From Candidatus Halarchaeoplasma halalkaliphilum (GTDB lineage: Archaea > Thermoplasmatota > Thermoplasmata > Halarchaeoplasmatales > Halarchaeoplasmataceae), in NCBI GenBank assembly GCA_007133925.1, contig SLLU01000136.1:1-13131 (forward strand): a DNA stretch of 13,131 bases, in the 5' to 3' direction. The position numbers and the translations under genes are program-made. The notes beneath the pieces were generated by a model. That model was given only the letters and a program-made list of their open reading frames with translations, was not told where the DNA came from and searched no databases. Positions 5,504 to 13,083 of this stretch are shown one piece after another; position 1 is the first letter of the stretch; each line of letters starts with the position of its first letter.

Positions 5504-6862
5504 ATGGACGAAAAAAAGCTCACGTTGGATGTTATGGACCGGGGTGCCGTGTACTGTGACATAAGAAAGGAAAGATGGTACAGCACAGTCCTTAATCTTA
5601 AAGACGGCGTACCCGAAACGATCATACAGGGGGAAGAAGAAGGTGCCATGACCCGTGTGCTATACGGCAACGGCTGGGGTTATGTGGGCACCGCTGATAT
5701 GTCATCCCTTGAAAGTGCCATGGACCGGGCGTTCATGATGGCAAAAAACAGCGATCCCCTGAGGAAACAGAAAACAGGACTTGCCCATGTGGATCCCCAG
5801 CACTCAAAGGTTATAATGCCTATGAAGGAGGATTTCAGGGACATAAGTCCCGAGGAGAAACTGGATTTTTTGAGAGATATCGAGGGTCATCTCAAGTGTG
5901 ACTTCGTTAAATCCACGGATATACGCTACCGGGACACCCTGGTGAAAAAAGAGATAATCACCGGCGATGGTACCCACGTGGAGATGGAGATCCCCCGGAC
6001 GGTCACCTACATGATCATCACGGGAAAGAGTGATACGGTCCAGATGGCAGTTCACGGTGTGGGTGGTACCGGCGGCTTCGAGATGAGCAGGAGTACTTAC
6101 GATCATGTGGACACGGTGAAGGACATGCTTAAGAACCTGCTAAAAGCGAAAAGCCCCCCTTCCGGGAAGCTACCCGTGGTGATGGATCCCCACCTGACTG
6201 GAGTGTTCTCCCACGAGGCCTTCGGTCATGCGGCGGAGGGAGATCTGGTGGCCAGCGGTAACAGCTGTCTCAAGGGAAAGATAGGTGAAAAGGTCGCATC
6301 GGACATGGTGACCATAAAGGATGATCCAACCATGGATGGTTACGGGACCTTCCCCTTCGATGACGAGGGGACGAAGGCAAAGAACAGGATACTGGTTAAG
6401 GACGGTGTTCTCAACGATTTCATACTGGATCGTGAGAACGCATGGAAGCTTGGCATGGAGCCCAATGGCGGCGCCCGGGCGGAGGACTTCAGGGTGAAGC
6501 CCCTGGTACGGATGAGCAACACCATACTGGAGCCCGGGGATATGCACTTCGAAGAGCTCATCGAGGGCATCGATCGTGGAATCTATGCAAAGTCCACCAG
6601 CGGGGGGCAGGTGAGCCCCGCCCAGGGCACCTTCCAGTTCAACGCCCAGGTGGCGTTCCTGATAGAGAACGGGGAGATAACACGTCCCCTACGCAACGTG
6701 AGTTTCAACGGGTTCACCCTGGAGACACTACAAAAGATTGTGGGGGTCTCCAAAGATTTCGAAACCGGGGTGGGTCACTGCGGAAAGGGCCAGAGCGCTC
6801 CGGTGACCGACGGTGGGGCGAATGTATTGATCTCCCAGGTAACGGTGGGTGGTAGAGAATGA
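5504..6862 (+). CDS. tldD: TldD-family metallopeptidase, first copy
   Basis: This 452-residue protein is the metal-bearing subunit type of TldD/TldE peptidases. In Escherichia coli this heterodimer trims the leader of microcin B17 and degrades the CcdA antitoxin. The HExxxH zinc motif is intact (HEAFGH, about 237-242), followed by AAEGD, with the expected third ligand Cys426 in GHCGKGQ. Other family hallmarks are FPFDDEGTKA (about 283-292), a RMSNT...LEPGD stretch (336-345) and DGG near the C-terminus. The N-terminal region is more divergent from the textbook TldD pattern than that of the second copy. ATG 5504 is preferred; a TTG lies immediately before it at 5501, and the nearby TATA-like box fits either. 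The stop overlaps the next start by four bases (ATGA), indicating translational coupling with its partner. Confidence 0.93.
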   Translation: MDEKKLTLDVMDRGAVYCDIRKERWYSTVLNLKDGVPETIIQGEEEGAMTRVLYGNGWGYVGTADMSSLESAMDRAFMMAKNSDPLRKQKTGLAHVDPQHSKVIMPMKEDFRDISPEEKLDFLRDIEGHLKCDFVKSTDIRYRDTLVKKEIITGDGTHVEMEIPRTVTYMIITGKSDTVQMAVHGVGGTGGFEMSRSTYDHVDTVKDMLKNLLKAKSPPSGKLPVVMDPHLTGVFSHEAFGHAAEGDLVASGNSCLKGKIGEKVASDMVTIKDDPTMDGYGTFPFDDEGTKAKNRILVKDGVLNDFILDRENAWKLGMEPNGGARAEDFRVKPLVRMSNTILEPGDMHFEELIEGIDRGIYAKSTSGGQVSPAQGTFQFNAQVAFLIENGEITRPLRNVSFNGFTLETLQKIVGVSKDFETGVGHCGKGQSAPVTDGGANVLISQVTVGGRE

Positions 6863-8190
6863 TAGAGGAAAGCGTGAAGAGCGCACTGGGACACCTTGCA
6901 CGGCTGAATCTCCAGGGGGACGTTTACGGCGAAAGGTCACAGAAGGTTACCTTCAGCATCATGAACGGCGAGATAGCCGACAGTACGGAGTACGAGGACA
7001 TGGGCCTGGGTATCCGTGTGATCAAGGACGGCAGGATCGGCTTCGGGTACTGCGTTCCCGGAAAGGAGAGGGAATGCATCCTGCGTGCGGCGGAACTGTC
7101 ACGCCTCTCCGGGACGTCCGGTATAATCCTGCCGGAGGAACAGGGAATATGCAACGTGAAAACCTACGATGAGAAAGTTAGAAACGCTCTGGAAGACGGT
7201 ATGGGCTCCGAACTGTGCGGGAACATGATAGATGCCGCGGTTTCCACCCACAAGGACATCATCCCCTCCCATGGAGGACTGTTCATGGGGTCCGGTACCC
7301 GGGTCATCGGTAACACCAACGGCATATTCCTATCCCAGGATTTCACCGCCATCGCGGGCGGTATCGCCGCATCCATACCCGGAGAAAGGACATCCCTAGT
7401 GGCATCGGAATCCAAATGTTCCCGACGGATGGACATGGATTTTGAGCACCTGGGTACGCTGGCGGGGGATAAAGTGCTTTCCATGAAGTCCAAGTCGGAG
7501 AATCCGTCTGATAAACTCCCTGTTGTCATGACCCCCCATGCCATGGGCATGCTCCTGTGGTTCGGCCTGATCCCCTCCTTCAACGGAGAAAACGTGAGGA
7601 AGGGAAAGTCGGTTTATCAGGGCCGGATAGACGAAAAGGTCGCCGGGGAAAACATATCCATCGTGGACGATCCTACCCGGGATTGGGGTATGGGCAGCTT
7701 TCCCTTCGATGACGAAGGGGTAGCAGCATCGCCGATCCCACTGATATCCCAAGGGTACCTCCGGCACTACTTTTACGATCTCAAGGAAGCGGCCAGCAGC
7801 GATACCATCAGCACCGGGAACGGCACCAGGGGCTCGTTCAAAACCCCACCCCAGATAGGGGACCGGAATATCATCATAACCGGAAAAAATCATCCGGTCC
7901 AGCAACTGACGGAGGGCAAAGTGATCCTGGTGGACGGGGTCATGGGCGCCCACACATCCAGTCCCGCAAGCGGTGACTTCAGCGTGGTGGCTAACCCGGC
8001 CTGGCTCGTGGAGGACGGGGTCAAACTCGGTCGTCTGGATGGTTTGATGCTCTCGGGAAATCTGCCCGGGTCCCTGGAGACCATGGTCCTGGGGGATGAT
8101 TACGAGAAGCTCTACGACACCATAGGTTCCATGTCCATCAGGATGGAACTCCCATCCATCCGGCTCACGGATATCACTCACTCGGGTTGA
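6859..8190 (+). CDS. tldE: TldE/PmbA-family protein, first copy
   Basis: This 443-residue protein is homologous to the preceding TldD and forms the non-catalytic TldE (PmbA) class. Where TldD has HExxxH it reads TPHAMGMLLWFGLIP (225-239), so no HExxxH zinc site is present, and the C-terminal GxCGK cysteine motif is also absent. Retained hallmarks include GLGIRVIKDGRIGFGYC (49-65), GKSVYQGRIDEKVA (249-262), SFPFDDEGVAA (280-290) and a C-terminal segment with MLSGNLPGSLE. Family knowledge says TldE pairs with TldD to form the peptidase chamber. The four-base ATGA overlap with tldD, and GGTGG at 6848-6852 ending 6 nt before the ATG, support a coupled start and 1:1 synthesis. The physiological substrate in archaea is not known. 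Confidence 0.9.
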   Translation: MIEESVKSALGHLARLNLQGDVYGERSQKVTFSIMNGEIADSTEYEDMGLGIRVIKDGRIGFGYCVPGKERECILRAAELSRLSGTSGIILPEEQGICNVKTYDEKVRNALEDGMGSELCGNMIDAAVSTHKDIIPSHGGLFMGSGTRVIGNTNGIFLSQDFTAIAGGIAASIPGERTSLVASESKCSRRMDMDFEHLGTLAGDKVLSMKSKSENPSDKLPVVMTPHAMGMLLWFGLIPSFNGENVRKGKSVYQGRIDEKVAGENISIVDDPTRDWGMGSFPFDDEGVAASPIPLISQGYLRHYFYDLKEAASSDTISTGNGTRGSFKTPPQIGDRNIIITGKNHPVQQLTEGKVILVDGVMGAHTSSPASGDFSVVANPAWLVEDGVKLGRLDGLMLSGNLPGSLETMVLGDDYEKLYDTIGSMSIRMELPSIRLTDITHSG

Positions 8191-8192
8191 AC

Positions 8193-9575
8193 ATGAGAGA
8201 TATATTGAATCGCCTGGTGGACCGGAGCACCGCGGATCACGTGGAATTCAGATATCACAGGAGGGACCAGAAAAGGATAGAGATGGTAAAGGGAGACTCC
8301 GAGGAGGTGCATTCGTCCACCTACGGTGGGGTAGGAGTACGTGTGCTCGTGGATGGCGCATGGGGATTCAGCAGCACCAACAGGACCGATGAAAAAGAGC
8401 TCACGGACACACTCAGGATCGCCGAGGGCGCAGCCCGCTTATCCGCCAGGAATAAAAAGGAAAAGGTGGTTCTGGAAGACGACCTATCGCCTGTCCGGGG
8501 CACTTTCAGTGCAAAAGTGAATGACAGTGTTACCGGCTACAGTATAGAAGACAAGGTCAAACTGCTGATAGGTCTGGATCGTGAGATGATGTCTCACCCC
8601 GATATCGTATCCACCAGATGCCTGTGGAATGAGTTACAGGATGAGAAGGTGATAGTCAATGGCACCGGGACCGATGTAAGGATACTGGATGAAAAAGTCG
8701 AGTTCTACGCCATCGCCTATGCGGATCTAAGAGGTGAAAAGGTGGTGGGCATGGAGAGTCGGGGGGTCACGGGCGGCTGGAAAGATCTTTTTTCACGTAA
8801 ATCACCCGGTGAAATGGCCCAGGATGCGGTTAAAACCGCTACCCAGCTACTAAAAGCCAAACATCCCAAAGGGGGCAACGCCACAGTGATTCTGAACCCC
8901 GAGCTGGTGGGTTTGATCTCCCATGAAGCCATAGGGCATACCGTAGAGGCGGATTTCGTCCTTTCCGGTTCTGTGGCCCAGGGTAAGATAGGGCAGAGGG
9001 TGGCCAGCGAACTGGTCACCATGGTGGACCACGGTAACGCCAGCCCCCATGCCGCAGGGTGGACACCGGTGGACGACGAGGGTACGCCTTCCCAGAGAAC
9101 CGAGGTGATCAAGGATGGCATATTGAAGGAATACCTCTGTGACCGGGAAACCGCCTCCCTGCTTGGCATGACTCCAAAGGGAAATGCCAGAGCGTACGAG
9201 TACTCCGACCCACCCATAATCCGGATGACGAATACGTTCATAGAGCCCGGTGATCACCGTTTGGAAGAACTCATAGAGGAAACCCGTGATGGGTATTATC
9301 TCCAGGGTGCCATGGGTGGTCAGGCCGATGCCAACGCCGAGTTCACCTTCGGTGTCGAGAAGGCCTGGCGTGTTGTGAATGGTGAATTGACGGAACTACT
9401 GAGGGGCGTGTCCATCTCCGGTTCCGGGTTCGAAGTGCTCAAGAGTGTGGATGCCGTGACCGATGATTTCGAATTCCAGATGGGTTCCGGCTACTGCGGA
9501 AAATTCCAGATGGCAAAGGTTGACGGAGGCGGACCCCATCTCCGGTGCGAAGCGACCATAGGGGGCAAACAGTAG
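8193..9575 (+). CDS. tldD: TldD-family metallopeptidase, second copy
   Basis: This is a second complete TldD, 460 residues from the ATG. HEAIGH (244-249) is followed by TVEADFVLSGS, and the third ligand is Cys435 in GYCGKFQ, so the zinc site is complete. The N-terminal half (ADHVEFRYHR, then GVGVRVLVDGAWGFSSTN) is closer to the standard TldD pattern than copy one. Other hallmarks are TPVDDEGTPSQ, RMTNTFIEPGD and a VDGGGPHLR tail. The ATG at 8193 begins two bases after the tldE stop. An in-frame TTG at 8187 would instead give a TTGA overlap and two more residues; neither has a clear Shine-Dalgarno sequence. The two TldD proteins share motifs but are clearly diverged, so the duplication is not recent and the copies probably differ in partner or substrate. 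Confidence 0.93.
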   Translation: MRDILNRLVDRSTADHVEFRYHRRDQKRIEMVKGDSEEVHSSTYGGVGVRVLVDGAWGFSSTNRTDEKELTDTLRIAEGAARLSARNKKEKVVLEDDLSPVRGTFSAKVNDSVTGYSIEDKVKLLIGLDREMMSHPDIVSTRCLWNELQDEKVIVNGTGTDVRILDEKVEFYAIAYADLRGEKVVGMESRGVTGGWKDLFSRKSPGEMAQDAVKTATQLLKAKHPKGGNATVILNPELVGLISHEAIGHTVEADFVLSGSVAQGKIGQRVASELVTMVDHGNASPHAAGWTPVDDEGTPSQRTEVIKDGILKEYLCDRETASLLGMTPKGNARAYEYSDPPIIRMTNTFIEPGDHRLEELIEETRDGYYLQGAMGGQADANAEFTFGVEKAWRVVNGELTELLRGVSISGSGFEVLKSVDAVTDDFEFQMGSGYCGKFQMAKVDGGGPHLRCEATIGGKQ

Positions 9576-9580
9576 AGGAG
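9575..9580 (+). promoter_or_regulatory. Shine-Dalgarno sequence of the second tldE
   Basis: GAGGAG begins on the last base of the upstream tldD stop codon and ends 5 nt before the ATG at 9586. It is the clearest internal ribosome-binding site of the four-gene run. Confidence 0.6.
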
Positions 9581-9585
9581 TAAAC

Positions 9586-10926
9586 ATGTCTGAACTGCTT
9601 GAATTGGGAGAACGGATACTCGGAAAGGCGGAAGGCTCGGGTGAGATCGAGCTGTACATGGTCTCGGACAGGAGTACGGATGTTACCATACAAAGGTCAG
9701 AGATAAACATGTCCCGCTTCCATGTCAAGGAGTTGATAGGCATACGGGTGCTGCATGATAACCGGTTGGGTTTCGCATCCGTCAATTCATTGGATGAATC
9801 CCTGATACTGGAGAAGTTGGATGAGGCCCGGTCCCTTGCACGGCACTCCCTCGAGGATGAAAACAACGTGATCCCCTCTCCCGGAAAGGTATCTCACCTC
9901 GAAGGTCTTTACGACCCGGGAATAACTGATTTCACCCTGGATGATTCTCTTGCCTATGCCCAGCTCTTCATCGATTCCGCTCTGGAAACAGATGCCAGAT
10001 TCAGTCTCAGCGATGGCTTTTTCTCTTCCCATGACACGGAAAGGGCTGTGGTAAGTACTCTTGGGACCGGGGAATGCGAAAGGTCCAGTTTGTTCCTCTA
10101 CATGGGAATGGGCATGGCGGTCCAGGGTGAAGAAATATCGAACCTGGATGCACGGGCGGGTGGATCAAGGGATATAGACGGCATCCGTGTGGAAGAGGTT
10201 GCAGGTAAACTGGTGGAATCCACGGTTGGAACACTGGGGGCTGAGAGGGGCGAAAGTTTCCGCGGTCCCGGGATACTGTCACCCAGCTGTTTGGGAGATA
10301 TGCTGTTATCCGGCCTCATGGTACCCCTGAAGGGAAACCGGGTCCTAAAAGGCATGAGTCCCCTGGCTGATATGGTCGGTGAGAGGATAGCATCCCCCGG
10401 GTTCACGCTCCGGGACAGTTCAAACATGCCCCATGGCCTGGGGAACCGATCCTTCGATAGGGAGGGCATGCCCACCCCCGAACTGACCATAGTGGACGGG
10501 GGGATATTGATGTCTCACCTGCACAACAGTTACACCTCACATGCATTGAAGGTCCCCAACACCGGGCACGCATCGGGCGGTCCCCGGTCGGTTCCCGTGA
10601 TAGCACCGTCCAACCTTGTCATGGAACCCGGGGATTCATCCCTCGAGTCCATGGTGAGAGACATCCCCAGGGGGATATTGATCAACCGTTTTTCTGGGGA
10701 GATCGATCCTGTTAGTGGAAATTTCTCCGGAGTGGTCAAAGGTGGGAAGTTCGTCAGGGAGGGAGAGATAAAGCATCCTTTGAAGAACATGATGGTCTCC
10801 GGTAACATTTTTCACATGCTGAAGGGCATTTCAGGGGTGTCAAAGGATGTCAGGAGGGTGTTGAACAATATTCATATGGAATTGCCCTATGTGCTTGTGG
10901 ATGACCTCTCCTTCACATCCGGGTGA
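9586..10926 (+). CDS. tldE: TldE/PmbA-family protein, second copy
   Basis: This 446-residue protein is the partner-type subunit of the second TldD. The region aligned with the TldD zinc site reads LSPSCLGDMLLSGL (231-244), lacking both histidines and the glutamate, and no GxCGK motif follows. Family features remain: LIGIRVLHDNRLGFASVN (50-67) matching the GxxVRV...GFxS strand pair, GNRVLKGMSPLADMVGERIASP (250-271) matching the QGK-G-RVAS region, a SFDREGMPTPE turn where TldD has FDDEG, and NLVMEPGD (343-350). The protein is likely structural within a TldD/TldE heterodimer; its own catalysis is unlikely. It begins ten bases after the upstream stop behind a good Shine-Dalgarno sequence and ends the cluster, as a separate promoter precedes the next gene. 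Confidence 0.9.
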   Translation: MSELLELGERILGKAEGSGEIELYMVSDRSTDVTIQRSEINMSRFHVKELIGIRVLHDNRLGFASVNSLDESLILEKLDEARSLARHSLEDENNVIPSPGKVSHLEGLYDPGITDFTLDDSLAYAQLFIDSALETDARFSLSDGFFSSHDTERAVVSTLGTGECERSSLFLYMGMGMAVQGEEISNLDARAGGSRDIDGIRVEEVAGKLVESTVGTLGAERGESFRGPGILSPSCLGDMLLSGLMVPLKGNRVLKGMSPLADMVGERIASPGFTLRDSSNMPHGLGNRSFDREGMPTPELTIVDGGILMSHLHNSYTSHALKVPNTGHASGGPRSVPVIAPSNLVMEPGDSSLESMVRDIPRGILINRFSGEIDPVSGNFSGVVKGGKFVREGEIKHPLKNMMVSGNIFHMLKGISGVSKDVRRVLNNIHMELPYVLVDDLSFTSG

Positions 10927-10939
10927 GAGGGATTGCAAA

Positions 10940-10949
10940 AATATAAATA
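10940..10949 (+). promoter_or_regulatory. TATA box of the membrane pyrophosphatase gene
   Basis: AATATAAATA follows a purine-rich stretch (GAGAGGGATTGCAAA) that could serve as BRE. The predicted transcription start near 10970 leaves a leader of about 18 nt containing AGGTG (10977-10981), 6 nt before the ATG at 10988. Confidence 0.6.
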
Positions 10950-10987
10950 CTAAACATCTGTCCCATTTATCAACCTAGGTGTTAACA

Positions 10988-13069
10988 ATGGATGGAATAG
11001 ATTACGGCATAGTGGCTATATTGGCATCTTTGCTAGGTATAGCCTTGGCAGGATATTTTACCAAGTTCATAACACGACAGGACCCGGGAACGGAACTGAT
11101 GAAAAAGATCTCAGGCCAGGTGCAGTCGGGGGCAAAAACCTATCTGCGCACGGAGTACAAGTACATAGCGATCTTCGTTGCCATAGTTGCGGTACTGCTG
11201 GTGGGAAAGGATCTTGCGGACGGTAATACCCCCTTCACCGCATTGGCTTTCCTCGTGGGAGCCAGCCTGTCTGCCACGGCAGGGTACATGGGTATGATCA
11301 CCGCCACCAACTCCAGCGCACCCACGGCCCAGGCCGCCAGAAAAAGCCTCGATAAATCCCTACGCATCGCCTTCAGGGGCGGAGCGGTCATGGGCATGTC
11401 CGTGGTCAGCCTGGGCTTACTGGGATTGAGCTCCGTACTCCTTTTGACACACCATTTCGTGGGTCTTGAAGATTCTCTTACTTACATAGCTGGCTTCGGC
11501 TTCGGTGCCAGTTCCATAGCACTCTTCGCCAGGGTCGGTGGAGGTATATATACCAAAGCCGCCGATGTGGGAGCGGATCTGGCCGGAAAGGTGGAGGCGG
11601 GCATACCCGAGGACGACCCCAGGAACCCGGCGGTCATAGCCGATAATGTGGGGGACAACGTCGGCGACGTGGCCGGAATGGGTGCGGACCTTTACGAATC
11701 CTACACCAATTCCATAATCGCAGCCCTTGCCCTGGGATGGATGGCATACAATGCGGATAACGTCACACCTCTCCTTACGAGCCCGGTTGACGGGATGGGC
11801 CTTGAGATATTTGCCATACCTCTTCTCATAGCCGCTGCCGGTATAATAGCCTCTATGGTGGCCATATTCCTCGTTAGGGCAAAAGAAGACGCAACCCAAG
11901 AAGCCCTTCTCAACGCTCTGAGGCAGGGTACATATGGTGCTGCAGTCATCGTTGCCATCTTTTCATTTGCCATAGTTTACCTTCTAGCCCCGGACAACAT
12001 GGGCATATGGGGTGCTGTGATCGCAGGCCTGGTTGCCGGTTCACTAATAGGATACTTTACCGAGTATTACACCTCTGACAGATACAAACCCACCAAAGAT
12101 TTGGCAAAATCAACGGAAACCGGTCCAGCCACTTTTGTGATACAGGGTATTGCAGGGGGTATGGAGAGCACCGTGTTTCCGGTGATAATCGTATCCGCAG
12201 CGATACTCACTTCGTTCCACTTCGCAGGTCTGTACGGCGTGGCCATTTCTGCTGTAGGTATGCTGTCAACCCTGGGCGTCACCCTTTCAACCGATGCCTA
12301 CGGCCCAGTTGCAGATAACGCTGGAGGACTGGCCGAGATGAGCGGTCTCGAACCCGAGGTAAGGAAGAGGACGGATGCCTTGGATTCACTGGGTAATACC
12401 ACCGCGGCAACCGGCAAGGGTTTCGCCATAGGTTCGGCCGCCCTGACAGCCCTGACACTCACCGCGGCATACGCATCACAGGTGGGATTGGAAGTGGGTG
12501 ATTTCAGCATACTGGAACCCTCCGTACTGGTAGGGGTTTTCCTGGGTGCCATGGTCCCCTTCATATTCTGTGCCATAACCATGAAAGCCGTGGGCAAATC
12601 TGCCTTCGAGATTGTCAAGGAAGTAAGAAGGCAGTTCAAGGAGATACCCGGGCTGATAGAAGGTGAAGCTGAGGCAGACTATCAACGAGTCATAAATCTG
12701 AGCACAGCATCCGCCCTTAGGGAAATGGTCATACCTGGCATATTGGCTATAGCTGTACCTGTGGCTGTTGGTATGGTCCTGGGTGCAGCCGCACTGGGTG
12801 GTTTCCTCATCGCAGCGGTGGCTACGGGCTTCGTCCTGGCAATCATGATGGCCAATGCCGGCGGTGCATGGGATAACGCCAAGAAATACATAGAACAGGG
12901 TCATCATGGTGGTAAAGGCTCGGAATCCCATAAGGCCAGTGTGGTCGGAGATACCGTCGGTGATCCTTTCAAGGATACATCCGGCCCCGCATTGAACATA
13001 CTCATAAAACTGATGTCCGTAGTTGCTTTGGTATTCGCCAGCATCATACCTTCGACCGGACTGATCTGA
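10988..13069 (+). CDS. hppA: Membrane-bound ion-translocating pyrophosphatase, K+-dependent type
   Basis: This polytopic protein of 693 residues couples PPi hydrolysis to H+ and/or Na+ export across the membrane. All family signatures are present (numbered from a GTG three codons earlier at 10979): the PPi/Mg site EDDPRNPAVIADNVGDNVGD (211-230), DNAGGLAEMSGL (446-457), KRTDALDSLGNTTAATGKG (463-481), GGAWDNAKKYIE (628-639) and SHKASVVGDTVGDPFKDTSGP (650-670). Ala476 and Gly479 in GNTTAATGKG are the K+-dependent signature; K+-independent enzymes have Lys and Thr there. Glu240 in ADLYESY is at the membrane-helix position typical of Na+-pumping relatives. ATG 10988 is chosen because AGGTG lies 6 nt before it; the GTG start would overlap that motif. 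The length is normal for prokaryotic members. rpo7 follows after 14 nt and may be cotranscribed. The exact ion needs biochemical testing. Confidence 0.96.
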   Translation: MDGIDYGIVAILASLLGIALAGYFTKFITRQDPGTELMKKISGQVQSGAKTYLRTEYKYIAIFVAIVAVLLVGKDLADGNTPFTALAFLVGASLSATAGYMGMITATNSSAPTAQAARKSLDKSLRIAFRGGAVMGMSVVSLGLLGLSSVLLLTHHFVGLEDSLTYIAGFGFGASSIALFARVGGGIYTKAADVGADLAGKVEAGIPEDDPRNPAVIADNVGDNVGDVAGMGADLYESYTNSIIAALALGWMAYNADNVTPLLTSPVDGMGLEIFAIPLLIAAAGIIASMVAIFLVRAKEDATQEALLNALRQGTYGAAVIVAIFSFAIVYLLAPDNMGIWGAVIAGLVAGSLIGYFTEYYTSDRYKPTKDLAKSTETGPATFVIQGIAGGMESTVFPVIIVSAAILTSFHFAGLYGVAISAVGMLSTLGVTLSTDAYGPVADNAGGLAEMSGLEPEVRKRTDALDSLGNTTAATGKGFAIGSAALTALTLTAAYASQVGLEVGDFSILEPSVLVGVFLGAMVPFIFCAITMKAVGKSAFEIVKEVRRQFKEIPGLIEGEAEADYQRVINLSTASALREMVIPGILAIAVPVAVGMVLGAAALGGFLIAAVATGFVLAIMMANAGGAWDNAKKYIEQGHHGGKGSESHKASVVGDTVGDPFKDTSGPALNILIKLMSVVALVFASIIPSTGLI

Positions 13070-13083
13070 ATCGGTGAAAGCAC

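Noticed and set aside
7396..8181. Long open frame (about 261 codons) on the minus strand opposite the first tldE
   Set aside because: It is antisense to a clear TldE gene, shows no domain pattern, and reflects the base composition of the coding strand.
5504..10926. Idea that the four TldD/TldE genes are a recent duplication or assembly repeat
   Set aside because: The paired genes share family motifs but differ along most of their length, with no long identical stretches, so a recent duplication or misassembly is unlikely.
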